Of a stretch of DNA of 64,000 bases, positions 8,850 through 20,445 are shown piece after piece. Both the position numbers and the translations under genes were made by a program. The notes beneath the pieces are model-generated. The model worked only from the letters and a program-made list of their open reading frames with translations, searched no databases and was not told the DNA's origin. Within the stretch, counting starts at the first letter, position 1, and each line of letters opens with the position of its first letter. Source of the DNA: Leucobacter coleopterorum (GTDB lineage: Bacteria > Actinomycetota > Actinomycetes > Actinomycetales > Microbacteriaceae); NCBI RefSeq assembly GCF_011382985.1, contig NZ_CP049933.1, positions 2,604,001 through 2,668,000 on the forward strand, written 5' to 3'.

Positions 8850-10331
8850 CTACTGCAAAGCTGAGGTGAGCCTGGCGAGTCCGTCGAGCAGTTGCGAGCG
8901 CAGCGGCTGCTTGGACCACTCCTCCAGCGTGAGTTCCCGCGAATTAGCCCGATAATAATCGTTGACCTCGTCGAGATCACTCACAAAACTCTCACCGTGC
9001 ACCACCATCGAGATCTCCATGTTGAGTCCAAACGAGCGCTGATCCATGTTCGAGGATCCGACAACTGCTACGGCCTCGTCGACGGTGAAGTGCTTCGAGT
9101 GCAATATATAGGGCGGCTTAAACATCCAGATGCGTACTCCTGCGCGCAGGATCTCTTCGTAGTATGAGCGCTGTGCGTGGTAGACGACTGCCTGGTCTCC
9201 GGTCTCGGAGACAAACAACTCAACCTCAACCCCGCGCGCAGTGGCCGCGCGCAGTGCATTCATGATCGAACCGTCAGGCACAAAGTAAGGACTCGTGATA
9301 CTGATCCTGCGTCGCGCCGAATAAAGCAGCGCCACAAACACCTGAAGGTTGTTCTCACCTTCGTACCCAGGACCACTCGGCACGATCTGGCACTCAAGTT
9401 CACCCGGCTGCTCGACCGAGATACCTTCCTCGGCAAGGTGAGTCAGGTACTCCCCTGTCTCGAGATACCAATCCCCCTGAAACACTGCCTCAAGCCCGAG
9501 CACAATCGGCCCTTCGAGTCGCACCATCAGATCTTTCCAGTGCAGGCCACGCCGTTTGTTTGACGCCTTGTTGTAGCTTGAGTCAACGAGGTTCTGGGAC
9601 CCCATGAATCCGACCCTGCCGTCGACCACCAGTAGCTTACGGTGGTTGCGCAGATCGGGGCGCTGGTATTCCCCGCGCCACGGGCGCACAGGTAACATGT
9701 ACGACCAGTCGAGACCGATGTCTTTAAAACTCTGCACGGTCTTCTTTGCGCCGGGGTTTCGCACGGCCGAAACGTGATCCAGCAGCACACGCACTTTCAC
9801 ACCGCGCCCCACGGCCTCGCGCATTGCGGCAAAAACGTCATCGGTAGTCTCGTCGTGCACAAAGATGTAAAACTCGATGTGAACGTACTCGGTGGCGGAG
9901 CGGATCGCGGCCGCCATCTGGGCGAAAGACCCCTCGTAGTCGATGCAGATCGTGGCAGTGTTGCCGAGGAGCATCGGCTGCGCGCCGAGGGAGCGTCCGA
10001 GCTGCACAGCGCTCGCGAGCCCCTCCTGCAAATCGTCGACCGGCGCAAGCAACCTATGGTTCTCGCGCTCTGCCACCTCGGAAACGAACTTGTTGATGTC
10101 GCCTTGCTTTTGTTCGCGATGCTTAGGTAGCCGTTTGCTTCCGATAATCAGGAAGAGCAACAAACCGGGGACAGGCAAAAAGAAAATGGCCATGAGCCAG
10201 GCCATGCCTGCGGTCGGGCGACGATTGCGCGGAACCACAAACAGGGCGACGATACGGATAACGTTGTCGACAACCAAAAAAGTGATTGTCCAAACGTAAG
10301 GCCAATTGATTCCGAACCAGGTGAGATCCAT
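8850..10331 (-). CDS. cls: Cardiolipin synthase (phospholipase D superfamily)
   Basis: 493 residues. Two N-terminal membrane helices (WPYVWTITFLVVDNVIRIVALFVV and a PLDNc-type helix with FFLPVPGLLLFLIIG) are followed by two HKD catalytic motifs: HRKLLVVDGRVGFMGSQN near residue 227 and HSKHFTVDEAVAVVGSSN near 410. The enzyme joins phosphatidyl groups to make cardiolipin at the inner face of the membrane. Length and layout match bacterial Cls. It lies just upstream of the YbjQ gene on the same strand. Confidence 0.93.
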   Translation of the reverse strand: MDLTWFGINWPYVWTITFLVVDNVIRIVALFVVPRNRRPTAGMAWLMAIFFLPVPGLLLFLIIGSKRLPKHREQKQGDINKFVSEVAERENHRLLAPVDDLQEGLASAVQLGRSLGAQPMLLGNTATICIDYEGSFAQMAAAIRSATEYVHIEFYIFVHDETTDDVFAAMREAVGRGVKVRVLLDHVSAVRNPGAKKTVQSFKDIGLDWSYMLPVRPWRGEYQRPDLRNHRKLLVVDGRVGFMGSQNLVDSSYNKASNKRRGLHWKDLMVRLEGPIVLGLEAVFQGDWYLETGEYLTHLAEEGISVEQPGELECQIVPSGPGYEGENNLQVFVALLYSARRRISITSPYFVPDGSIMNALRAATARGVEVELFVSETGDQAVVYHAQRSYYEEILRAGVRIWMFKPPYILHSKHFTVDEAVAVVGSSNMDQRSFGLNMEISMVVHGESFVSDLDEVNDYYRANSRELTLEEWSKQPLRSQLLDGLARLTSALQ

Positions 10332-10399
10332 TAGGGCTCCCTCCCGTATCGTGATTCGCCGTACTGTTGAGAATCACTCTATCGGTCGCGGGAACAAGT

Positions 10400-10579
10400 T
10401 TAGGAGTCTTCGCGGATCGGCAGACCCGCTTTAATGCGTTCCTCGTTTTCAATCTCGCGAAACACTCGACGCTCAGTGCGGTCGGCTCGCAGGATCAATC
10501 GCAGCACCATCCAGAAGAAGAGCCCGATCAGCACGGTCGGAGTGAGCGACCAGATCGCATTCAACCACCAGTTATCCAT
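10400..10579 (-). CDS. Small single-helix membrane protein next to lysS
   Basis: 59 residues: MDNWWLNAIWSLTPTVLIGL leads into a membrane helix ending MVLRLILRAD, then a charged tail (RTERRVFREIENEERIKAGL). The ATG at 10577-10579 is preferred to a GTG two codons upstream; neither has a strong ribosome-binding site. It lies 49 bases downstream of lysS on the same strand. Short proteins of this shape are often found beside lysS in Microbacteriaceae. No function can be assigned. Confidence 0.65.
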   Translation of the reverse strand: MDNWWLNAIWSLTPTVLIGLFFWMVLRLILRADRTERRVFREIENEERIKAGLPIREDS

Positions 10580-10628
10580 AAGCACTCACTCTACTTTGTT
10601 TCCCTCCACGACTCCTGGGCAGTCGCCG

Positions 10629-12200
10629 CTATTTGACGAGCGGGAACAGGATCGTCTCGCGGATCCCGAGCCCTGTAAGAGTCATGAGTAGGCGGTCCAT
10701 GCCCATACCCATACCACCGGAGGGCGGCATGCCGTGCTCGAGCGCGCGCAGGAACTCCTCGTCGACGCCCATGGCCTCGACGTCACCCTTTGCACCCTGC
10801 GCAGCCTGCTCGACAAAGCGCTCGCGCTGCACGACGGGATCAACGAGCTCGGAGTACCCGGTGGCAAGTTCAAAACCACGCACGTAGAGATCCCACTTCT
10901 CAACAACACCCGGAATCGAGCGGTGATGACGCGTGAGCGGGCTCGTCTCAACTGGGAAATCCATGACAAAGGTCGGTCGCGTGAGCCCGTCCTTTACGAA
11001 GTGCTCCCACAGCTCTTCAACAAGCTTGCCGTGGTTCGGCAGGTGCACCTCGACACCCTCGGCATCGGCAAGCTTCTGCAGTTCGTCGACCGAGGTCCCT
11101 GGCGTGATCTCGCGGCCAGCGGCCTCAGAGAGCGTGCCGTACATTGAAATACGCTCCCACTCGCCACCGAGGTCGAAGAGCGTGCCATCAGCCCACTCAA
11201 CCGTGTGAGTGCCTTCGCGCTCAGTGCCGACGTTTGCTGCGAGCGCGGCGTTCTGAATCAGCTCTTGCGTCAGATCGGCGATGCCGTTGTAGTCGGTGTA
11301 GGTCTGGTACGACTCGAGCATCGCGAACTCGGGGCTGTGAGTGGAGTCAGCACCCTCGTTACGGAAGTTGCGGTTGATTTCGAAGACCCGCTCAAGCCCG
11401 CCGACTACGGCACGCTTGAGGTAGAGTTCGGGGGCGATCCGCAGAAACAGCTCGGTATCGAAAGCGTTCGAGTGTGTCACAAACGGTCGCGCCGAGGCCC
11501 CGCCGTGCATCGTCTGCAGCATCGGGGTCTCGACCTCAATGAAATCGTGGTCGGCGAAGGTTTGCCTCAGGCTCGCCATCGTGCGCGCACGGGTCACAAC
11601 GTTGCGGCGGGCCTGCTCACGCTGGATCAGGTCGAGATAACGCTGGCGAACCCGCGTCTCCTCGTTCAAGTCGGCGTACATGTTTGGCAGCGGCGCAATT
11701 GCCTTCGCCGCGATCTGCCACTCACGAGCCATGATCGACAGTTCACCGCGACGGCTCGAAATAACCTCGCCAGAGACAAACAGGTGGTCGCCCAGATCTA
11801 CAAGCTCCTTGTAAGCAGCGAGCGACTCCTCGCCCACCTCGGCAAGGCTCACCATGACCTGGATTCGCTCGCCGTTGCCTGCCTGCAGTGTTCCGAAGCA
11901 GAGCTTGCCAGTGTTGCGCTGGAACACCACCCGCCCGGCGATCCCAACCGTCTCGCCGCTCTCGGCACCTGCCTCGAGGTGCCCCCACTTCGCACGCACC
12001 GCAGGGATCGTTGCCGTGACGGGAACCGCCACCGGGTAAGCTCCGCCTGCGAGGTCGCCCGCCTCGTTCAGCCGATCCCGCTTCTCCAGGCGCACGAGCT
12101 TCTGCTCGAAGATTTCTTCCGCACTCGTTTCGGGGGCGCTGGTCTCTTCACTCGCGCGGCTCTCGGCATTTGCGCTGCTGGCTGCGGTCTGCTCGCTCAT
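10629..12200 (-). CDS. lysS: Lysyl-tRNA synthetase, class II
   Basis: 523 residues. A variable Ala/Glu/Ser-rich N-terminal extension (about 40 residues) precedes an OB-fold anticodon-binding domain (VGIAGRVVFQRNTGKLCF) and the class II catalytic core: motif 2 INRNFRNEGADSTHSPEF and motif 3 GMGMGMDRLLMTLTG near the C-terminus. It charges tRNA-Lys. The start at 12198-12200 (MSEQTAASS) has GGAGG about 11 bases upstream; an upstream in-frame ATG at 12254 is less likely. It follows the DUF2520 gene on the same strand, 40 bases away. Confidence 0.96.
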   Translation of the reverse strand: MSEQTAASSANAESRASEETSAPETSAEEIFEQKLVRLEKRDRLNEAGDLAGGAYPVAVPVTATIPAVRAKWGHLEAGAESGETVGIAGRVVFQRNTGKLCFGTLQAGNGERIQVMVSLAEVGEESLAAYKELVDLGDHLFVSGEVISSRRGELSIMAREWQIAAKAIAPLPNMYADLNEETRVRQRYLDLIQREQARRNVVTRARTMASLRQTFADHDFIEVETPMLQTMHGGASARPFVTHSNAFDTELFLRIAPELYLKRAVVGGLERVFEINRNFRNEGADSTHSPEFAMLESYQTYTDYNGIADLTQELIQNAALAANVGTEREGTHTVEWADGTLFDLGGEWERISMYGTLSEAAGREITPGTSVDELQKLADAEGVEVHLPNHGKLVEELWEHFVKDGLTRPTFVMDFPVETSPLTRHHRSIPGVVEKWDLYVRGFELATGYSELVDPVVQRERFVEQAAQGAKGDVEAMGVDEEFLRALEHGMPPSGGMGMGMDRLLMTLTGLGIRETILFPLVK

Positions 12201-12240
12201 TAGGGCGGGTTCCTCCGTTATTTTGGCGTACCCGACCATC

Positions 12241-12972
12241 CTACGGGGCTTCACTCAGTTCAACCCCGTTGGGGCCTAGATCAGCAGCGGCGCGAAGCAG
12301 TTCTTCCTCCATTGCCGCGCGGATCACACCCCCTACGGCTCTGTCCGGACGATCGACACCAATGGATCGCAGCGCATCGGTTGTCTGTCTTACAACGGCC
12401 TGTGACAGTTCCGCCGCCGCGAGCATCGCGTCAGCATACGCTGGGCGATCCTGCTCGCTCACAATGACTGGTTCGGCGCCCATATCGACGGCGAGGGCCT
12501 GCCCGATCGGCAGCACGGGCGCCGGCGCGGTCACCGCAACTGTCGCCTCGCTCAGCCGGGTGAGGTCGAGGCTTGTGCCGGTGAAGACAATCGCGGGGTG
12601 CAGGGCCAGCGGGATCACTCCCGCTGCGAGCGCGGGGGCAAACACGCCGATGCCGTGTTCGGGGGCGGTGTGGATCGCGAGTTGCCCGGGCTGCCAGGCA
12701 CCGGTCGCAGCAAGTCCCGCGACGAGACCAGGTAATTCCGATCCAGGGATCGCAATGAGTACCAGTTCCGAGCGGCGCACTACCTCTGCGACCTCAAGTA
12801 TTGGGACTCCCGGAAGCATGCTCTCCGCGCGTTCTCGGCTCGCCTCGCTGATAGCGCTGATACCAGTAATGGCGTGTCCCGCACCGGCCAGGGCACGCGC
12901 AAGCACGGGCCCGACACGTCCCGCTCCAACGATGCCCACGCCTAGTCGGGATGCTTGGCGATCCGGATTCAC
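12241..12972 (-). CDS. DUF2520 / Rossmann-fold oxidoreductase-like protein
   Basis: 243 residues. It opens with a dinucleotide-binding motif LGVGIVGAGRVGPVLARALAGAG and continues with a second domain typical of DUF2520 proteins (LALHPAIVFTGTSLDLTRL, then the helical C-terminal half). The family resembles ketopantoate reductases and often sits beside panC, which is not seen here. The substrate is unknown. The GTG start overlaps the stop of the upstream PH-domain gene, so it is translated from the same message. Confidence 0.85.
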   Translation of the reverse strand: MNPDRQASRLGVGIVGAGRVGPVLARALAGAGHAITGISAISEASRERAESMLPGVPILEVAEVVRRSELVLIAIPGSELPGLVAGLAATGAWQPGQLAIHTAPEHGIGVFAPALAAGVIPLALHPAIVFTGTSLDLTRLSEATVAVTAPAPVLPIGQALAVDMGAEPVIVSEQDRPAYADAMLAAAELSQAVVRQTTDALRSIGVDRPDRAVGGVIRAAMEEELLRAAADLGPNGVELSEAP

Positions 12973-14681
12973 TGCGGATCTCCGTTCTCTTCATTCGGGT
13001 GAGGTGTATTGGCGAGCGGTGCATCCTGAGCGGCCTGCAATTCTTGCGTGGGCTGCACCGACTGCTCGAACCGCACCCCCTGCTTGCGTTCTGCCCGCTC
13101 TGCCGCTTCGGCCCCCTGCACTCGCAACACGGTCTCGGCGAGGAAGTCGAAGGCGACGCTCGCATCTTTTAGCGCAAGCCCGCGCATTTCCATGCGCACC
13201 GGCCCCAGAACCGTGTGTGCCTGCACCGAGGCGAGTCCGAGCATGCGGTGCACAAGCGGTCGACGCAGCTGAATCGACTGGGATCGCACGATCGGCATGA
13301 TCGAGAGCGAGCGCGTGAGCGCACCCCTACGAATTCGCAGTGTGGAGTTGCCCAGATTGTCGCCTGTTTCAAGGCCGTCGACTCGCATCCCTGCACGCTT
13401 GCGCCCCCACCACAGTACCCAGCCGGCACGGGGGCCTGCACCAAGGTAGCCCCTTCCGCTGCCGGTCAGCGCCTCACGAAGTGCCTCAATTTCAACGGCG
13501 TCATCGCCAACTCCCGGCAAGAGCGTGTCGATAACACGGAGCACGTCGTCTTCGAAGCCGACAGGCAAAACCACGTTCTGAGTAGCATTTTGCCCACCCT
13601 GCGCGACAGAATGACCCGCCAGCGTGATCCTCACCTTCCACCACTTTGCAGGACGCCACAGCAGCGGTTGACGTGCCTCAATCGCGTGAATTCTGCCAAA
13701 AGGGATTGTCTCGGTCGCTGTAGCTGTAAGCCCTGCACCAGTTCGAACCGCATCGCTGCTGCGCGAGAGTGTGAAGTTGAAGCCCTTGTTGAACTGGGAG
13801 AAGACGATGCCGAACACCACGATCACCATGGGAATAATGCCAACAAGAATCGCAAGTTCGAGGGTGGCACCAAGCACCACAATCGCGACAACGATCGCCA
13901 CTGCGATGACTGCTTCCCAGCCGAGAGCAATGCTGCCGATTAGACGGCCAACCGGAACCCTCACCAGAGTGTTCGCAGCGAAGGCTTCAGGATCCACATC
14001 TGAATCCGCGAAGGTCTGTGCTCGCTCGGTGAGGTTGTCACTCGCTGCGCCGTATACGTAGCCGTCATACCCAACGACCGGTGGCACTTGCACCGCCTGC
14101 GCATTGAGAGGTGCAACCCCGTCGCGCTTGAGCGCGGCCCTCTGCAGTATCTGTTCTCGCACAGTCTTGGCATCACGATGGCCGAGGTAAGCAAGCTCGA
14201 CTTTCCCTCCCTGGCCCGCCGTGAGTACCTCGATTTTGGTCAGTCCCAATACCCTCGCGAGGAGTGGTCTTTGTAGGTTCACGCTTTGAATGCGTTCGAG
14301 AGGAGCGCGGCGGTGGTTTCGAAACACGACACCGCTTCGCGCCTCAACCGCCTCATCTGAGATGCGATATGTGTGAAAGCGCCAAGCCACCCATGAAAAC
14401 AACACAATCAACAAGATGACAACGATCGCGGCGCCGAGAGCAGCAATCAGCAGACCCTGTTTTTCAAGAAAATCGAACATGTCTTGTTCGCTCACAAAAC
14501 CTTCGAGGTCACCGCTATCACGCAGCTGATTCGCGAAAAAGAACTCGAGAAGGCGATCACGGAAATTGGCGACGATAATGCCACCTACGACGAGCATGGC
14601 GAGCCCACCTCGCAATAGCGGCGAGAGCGGGTGTAGCCTGCGCCACCCCTCGGCATCGGCAACCCCTGGAAGTTCGGTCAC
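12969..14681 (-). CDS. Multi-domain bacterial PH (YdbT-like) membrane protein
   Basis: 570 residues. Two pairs of membrane helices (GGLAMLVVGGIIVANF / LLIAALGAAIVVILLIVLFSWVAW and IGSIALGWEAVIAVAIVVAIVVL / LAILVGIIPMVIVVFGIVF) alternate with bacterial PH_2 domains marked by RAPLERIQSVNLQRPLLARVLGL, TIPFGRIHAIEARQPLLWR and IMPIVRSQSIQLRRPLVHRMLGL. This is the YdbT architecture; YdbT and YdbS of Bacillus protect against some bacteriocins. It has a GTG start overlapping the stop of the YdbS-like gene. The acidic, Gln-rich tail after the third PH domain is variable. Confidence 0.88.
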   Translation of the reverse strand: MTELPGVADAEGWRRLHPLSPLLRGGLAMLVVGGIIVANFRDRLLEFFFANQLRDSGDLEGFVSEQDMFDFLEKQGLLIAALGAAIVVILLIVLFSWVAWRFHTYRISDEAVEARSGVVFRNHRRAPLERIQSVNLQRPLLARVLGLTKIEVLTAGQGGKVELAYLGHRDAKTVREQILQRAALKRDGVAPLNAQAVQVPPVVGYDGYVYGAASDNLTERAQTFADSDVDPEAFAANTLVRVPVGRLIGSIALGWEAVIAVAIVVAIVVLGATLELAILVGIIPMVIVVFGIVFSQFNKGFNFTLSRSSDAVRTGAGLTATATETIPFGRIHAIEARQPLLWRPAKWWKVRITLAGHSVAQGGQNATQNVVLPVGFEDDVLRVIDTLLPGVGDDAVEIEALREALTGSGRGYLGAGPRAGWVLWWGRKRAGMRVDGLETGDNLGNSTLRIRRGALTRSLSIMPIVRSQSIQLRRPLVHRMLGLASVQAHTVLGPVRMEMRGLALKDASVAFDFLAETVLRVQGAEAAERAERKQGVRFEQSVQPTQELQAAQDAPLANTPHPNEENGDPQ

Positions 14682-15202
14682 AGCCCTGACCGCCGCGTCT
14701 CAGCGAGCTCCACCAGACGGTCTCGAAGCTCCTCGGCTTCTGCGGCCGGCAACCCCGGCAGGTTAACACCGGTGGCAATCGAGGCAGTCACAAACTTGAG
14801 GGTGGAGAGTCCCAGTGTACGCAGCAGCGGGCCGCGATTCACATCGACGAGCTGCAGACGACCGTAGGGCACGGCAACAATGCGCTCGAACATGATGCCT
14901 CGACGGAACAGCAGATCGTCTTTGCGTAGTTTGTAGCCAATCGCCTTCACACGGCGGAAGGCGAGAAGCGCATTGATGAGCAGAATGAGTGCTACCGCAG
15001 GGATCGCAATGAGCGGGAACAGCGGCACGTCACCCTCGGTGCCAACAAACACGATGACAAAAGCGACACAGACCGCAAGCACCAAAAGTAAGTTCAGCGC
15101 CAGGTCGGCCCAGGCGTACTTTGAAGAGACTCGCTGCCAAGGCTGTTCGTCAGGTGTCCCAGCATCTGAATAGGCGGTCTGCCCAAGTGTGTCCGCGTTC
15201 AT
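14678..15202 (-). CDS. Bacterial PH domain membrane protein (YdbS-like)
   Basis: 174 residues. Two membrane helices (LALNLLLVLAVCVAFVIVFV and PLIAIPAVALILLINALLAF) precede a single PH_2 domain (ERIVAVPYGRLQLVDVNRGPLLRTLGL). YdbS and YdbT proteins are normally encoded together, as here, and probably form a membrane complex. The stop overlaps the GTG of the YdbT-like gene. It lies downstream of the DUF3180 and folate genes in one strand-wise run. Confidence 0.88.
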   Translation of the reverse strand: MNADTLGQTAYSDAGTPDEQPWQRVSSKYAWADLALNLLLVLAVCVAFVIVFVGTEGDVPLFPLIAIPAVALILLINALLAFRRVKAIGYKLRKDDLLFRRGIMFERIVAVPYGRLQLVDVNRGPLLRTLGLSTLKFVTASIATGVNLPGLPAAEAEELRDRLVELAETRRSGL

Positions 15203-15225
15203 AACTTCAAGCTTAGACGTGACCT

Positions 15226-15741
15226 TTAGGGCTCACGGAACGCGGCCTGATCGACTGGTTCGGGGCCGGTTCGGGGGTCGGTCTCTTCACTCGATTCGTC
15301 TCCGGGAGGCACCCTACACAGTCTCTCCGTAATCACGGAGCAAACAACGAGAGTGAGCCCACCGCCGAACACCAATAACATCGGCAACCAACTCGTCACC
15401 GGGGCAGGTACGCTGCGTCCCAGCAGTGACAGCAGGAGCCCACCCCCAAAGCCGCCAAGCAGACCGCCGACGATTTGGCCTGCGCGCGCGGTGGCAAGCA
15501 GACGGACTGCATGAAACGGGTTAACTGCCCTCTTGCCTTTCGAGACGTTGCGTCGCAGCCTGATCCCGAACACAAGTAACACGGCCGCGATAAACACCAG
15601 CGTGACAGGCAGCGAAAGTGGAGGAACAAACGGAGCGTATCCTCGGCCCGAAAGATAAAACTGCACGAGAAGCCCGATCGCGATGCCCATGGCAGCGGCT
15701 GCGACCGAGGTCAGCGGGTTCATGCGATCGATCTTACGCAT
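15226..15741 (-). CDS. DUF3180 family membrane protein
   Basis: 171 residues with four predicted membrane helices (VAAAAMGIAIGLLVQFYL; LPVTLVFIAAVLLVFGIRL; QIVGGLLGGFGGGLLLSLL; WLPMLLVFGGGLTLVVCSVI). Between helices 2 and 3 is the family segment NPFHAVRLLATARAGQ. DUF3180 proteins sit next to folK across actinomycetes, as here; function unknown. The start MRKIDRMNP at 15739-15741 has GAGGAG seven bases upstream and overlaps the end of folK by eight bases. The acidic tail is not conserved in the family. Confidence 0.85.
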   Translation of the reverse strand: MRKIDRMNPLTSVAAAAMGIAIGLLVQFYLSGRGYAPFVPPLSLPVTLVFIAAVLLVFGIRLRRNVSKGKRAVNPFHAVRLLATARAGQIVGGLLGGFGGGLLLSLLGRSVPAPVTSWLPMLLVFGGGLTLVVCSVITERLCRVPPGDESSEETDPRTGPEPVDQAAFREP

Positions 15742-16248
15742 CGTTTGGCTCCTCAAACGGACGTGTCGTGTCGCCAATGCGTTCCAGCAGTTCGGCGACT
15801 CGCCCGTGTCCGAGCAACACCGCGTAGGGATCCAACTCAAGCCAGGGAGCAAGCACAAAGTCACGCTCGTGCGCGCGGGGATGGGGCACGTGGAGTCGAT
15901 CATCTGAGATCGATCGGCCACCGTACGTGATGATGTCGATGTCGAGGGTGCGGTCTCCCAGCGCTCGTCGCGGATGCGCCCGTGCGAGGTTTCGACGGTC
16001 TGGATCAAGTCAAGGAGTTCGTGCGGGCGCAGTGTGGTCATCGCGGTAGCAACCCCGTTGAGATAGCGCGGGGCATAAGGATCGGGGCCGTCGAGCGTCA
16101 ACGCGATGGTCTCGCGCAGGGGAGATGACAGTAGTTCGCTGATTCCGGGAGCATCCGCGAGCTCTTGCTGCGCAGCGCGGATCGTCTCACCGCGATCACC
16201 GAGGTTCGCACCGAAGGCGAGCAGCACCGGCATCTGTTGAGCGATCAT
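15734..16248 (-). CDS. folK: Hydroxymethyldihydropterin pyrophosphokinase (FolK), one-base frameshift
   Basis: The first ~98 residues give the HPPK start (LLAFGANLGDRGETIRAAQ) and GRIRDERW. The literal frame then turns to nonsense. Adding one G to GGG (plus-strand CCC at 15957-15959) restores the HPPK active-site stretch GDRTLDIDIITYGG followed by HVPHPRAHERDFVLAPW, ending at a stop at 15734-15736. The repaired protein is 171 residues, normal for FolK (EC 2.7.6.3). The start lies inside the end of folB (53-base overlap). The break looks like a homopolymer undercall, since the rest of the gene is unworn. Confidence 0.88.
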
Positions 16249-16669
16249 TCGGCCGCCCCTGCTGATCGCTCGCGTACCTCACAACGGTGACGGAAACGTC
16301 GGCGAAGGTCAGATCGATCGGGGCATCTGGTTTGTGTACGGTGATGCGTGCCGCCCTGACCCCAACGAAGGAGAGCGCCGTCTCGGCGACACGCTCAGCA
16401 ACGGTTTCGATGAGGTCGACAGGATCCTGCGCAACGGCGGCGTGGATAGCTTCGGCAAGTTCGCCGTAGTGCACGGTGCGTGTGATTCTGTCACCAGTGC
16501 CACTGAGACTGACCGCCACCTCCGCGTCGATAAGAAATCGTTGCCCCTGCTCGCGCTCGAAATCAAAGACACCGTGGTGCGCAAACACCTCGAGGCCGGT
16601 AAGGGTGATGCGATCTTTGGGGATGCGCTTCGAATGTGTTGCGGCGAAGCCACTCTCAAGAGTGTTCAT
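16196..16669 (-). CDS. folB: Dihydroneopterin aldolase
   Basis: 157 residues. The core is DRITLTGLEVFAHHGVFDFEREQGQRFLIDAEV (active-site region with HHGV and the nearby Glu), then TVHYGELAEAI, VDLIETVAERVAE and ITVHKPDAPI, all typical of FolB (EC 4.1.2.25). The start at 16667-16669 forms an ATGA overlap with the folP stop, so I prefer it to longer frames. The C-terminal 30 residues after VTVVRYASDQ overlap folK and are unusual for the family; another frame error there is possible but not needed. Confidence 0.9.
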   Translation of the reverse strand: MNTLESGFAATHSKRIPKDRITLTGLEVFAHHGVFDFEREQGQRFLIDAEVAVSLSGTGDRITRTVHYGELAEAIHAAVAQDPVDLIETVAERVAETALSFVGVRAARITVHKPDAPIDLTFADVSVTVVRYASDQQGRPNDRSTDAGAARLRCEPR

Positions 16670-17526
16670 GACTGCGTACCAATCGCCGTGGTGGTTCGCT
16701 GGCCGGATCGCCAGGCCTCTGAAATCGCGAGTGCCTGCACGGTGGCGGGCACATCGTGTACCCGCACGCCCCAAGCGCCCTGTCCAGCGGCCAGAGCGCT
16801 GACGACTGCCGTCGCGACATCACGCCCCTCAGGCGGTGGTGCGGCGCTCAACGGGGTGGTGAGCGCCTCAGCGATCATGCGCTTTCGCGAGGCCCCAATA
16901 AGCACAGGAAAACCGAGGCTGGTGAGCGCGTCGAGATGTGCAAGCAGCTGCCAACCCTGCGCCCCCGTCTTATCAAAGCCGAGGCCAGGGTCGAGAACAA
17001 TCAATTCGCGAGCAATGCCCGCCGCGATGGCGACTCCAGTGCGGCTCGCGAGATCATCCCGCACCTCCGCAACCACATCGCCGTAGTCGGAACGCTGATG
17101 AGCGGGATCGGGTACGCCTCTCCAATGACCGATAATAAACCGCGCACCGTATTCTTGGCTTGCCGTCGCGGCAACCCGAAGCATGTCTGAGTCGTGACTT
17201 CCACCTGATACATCGTTGATGAAGCGCGCTCCGGCGGCGACGGCCTCGGCGGCAGTTGCGGCATGCAGCGTGTCAACCGAGATTCGGTGGCCTCGCGCGG
17301 TAAGACCGCGGATAACAGGAAGAACGCGTCGCAGTTCTTCTTCAGGCGCAACCGGGTTCGCTCCCGGCCTTGTGGATTCCCCTCCTATATCAATCAGGTC
17401 GGCTCCCTGCGCAGCGAGGGCACTGCCACGCTGAACGGCTGCATCTGGCTCGTCAAAGAGCCCGCCATCACTGAAAGAATCGGGGGTGACGTTCAACACT
17501 CCCATGACAAGGGTGCGTGATCTCAC
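16666..17526 (-). CDS. folP: Dihydropteroate synthase
   Basis: 286 residues starting from GTG that overlaps the folE stop. DHPS motifs are complete: VMGVLNVTPDSFSDGG at the start, IDIGGESTRPGA, then RFINDVSGG, LIVLDPGLGFDKTG (Asn/Asp pterin site and Lys) and the C-terminal VRVHDVPATVQAL. It joins the pterin to p-aminobenzoate (EC 2.5.1.15) and is the sulfonamide target. Central gene of the folE-folP-folB-folK operon. Confidence 0.96.
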   Translation of the reverse strand: MRSRTLVMGVLNVTPDSFSDGGLFDEPDAAVQRGSALAAQGADLIDIGGESTRPGANPVAPEEELRRVLPVIRGLTARGHRISVDTLHAATAAEAVAAGARFINDVSGGSHDSDMLRVAATASQEYGARFIIGHWRGVPDPAHQRSDYGDVVAEVRDDLASRTGVAIAAGIARELIVLDPGLGFDKTGAQGWQLLAHLDALTSLGFPVLIGASRKRMIAEALTTPLSAAPPPEGRDVATAVVSALAAGQGAWGVRVHDVPATVQALAISEAWRSGQRTTTAIGTQS

Positions 17527-18139
17527 TGTGTAATTCCCTCGCCGCCAGTTTCACTGGCGATGCGGCCGGTCCCTGGTCCCAGCAGAGCAAACACGGCGGT
17601 CTGCTCCACCGGATCCACAAACACACCGCGCGAGGCCACCGTCACAGTGACCGCTTCGGTCTGCAGCACTCCGCGGTCAGACACACAGCCGTGACTCGCT
17701 TCGAGCACCACGAGAACGCCTCTGGGTTCGAGCCCGTCGTTAAGAGCTTGGGCAATCTGCTCCCCAAGCGCTCCTGTACCTGCGGTCGTGCGGCTAGCGA
17801 CTGCACAACCCGCGGCAGGGCGCTGAGCCCGACAACGCGATTGCCTGGTCGGTACGCAATATGAGCACGACCACGAAACGGCAGCAGGTGATGCTCGCAC
17901 ACGGAACGGAGAGTGATGTCGCGCAACAACACGAGCTCGCCGGTGTCGTCGCCAACGGGAACCGAGTCGGTCAAAAACACCGCGGGATCTTGCCCCACCC
18001 CAGTGAAGAACTCACTGTAGGCATCGGCAACTCTGAACGGCGTGCTCGCAAGTTCTGCGCTGTCGGGGTCTGAACCAATTGCGCTCAGCAATTCACGCAC
18101 CGCAGCCGCGACGCGCTCCCGGTCAACGCTGTTTTCCAT
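17523..18139 (-). CDS. folE: GTP cyclohydrolase I (FolE), one-base frameshift
   Basis: The start carries ELLSAIGSDPDS and the zinc site SVCEHHLLPFRGRAHIAYRP. The literal frame goes wrong after VQERLG. One extra G in GGGG (plus-strand CCCC at 17762-17765) restores GEQIAQALNDGLEPRGVLVVLEASHGCVSDRG, containing the second catalytic His-Cys element HGCVSDRG, and the frame then runs to the stop at 17523, overlapping the folP start. The repaired length, about 205 residues, is normal (EC 3.5.4.16). It lies five bases after ftsH on the same strand. Confidence 0.88.
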
Positions 18140-18144
18140 GTGAA

Positions 18145-20318
<2,174 letters not shown>

Positions 20319-20445
20319 GTCTGGGCCTTTCGGAATCGGCGCACCGGGGGTTCCGGCAAAAGTAAGCGTAACGAATACCACTGACATCGCCCTGTGTCAG
20401 GCGGCAGTGTCCGCTCAGGGCGCACTGAAAATGTGCGCCCGCGAG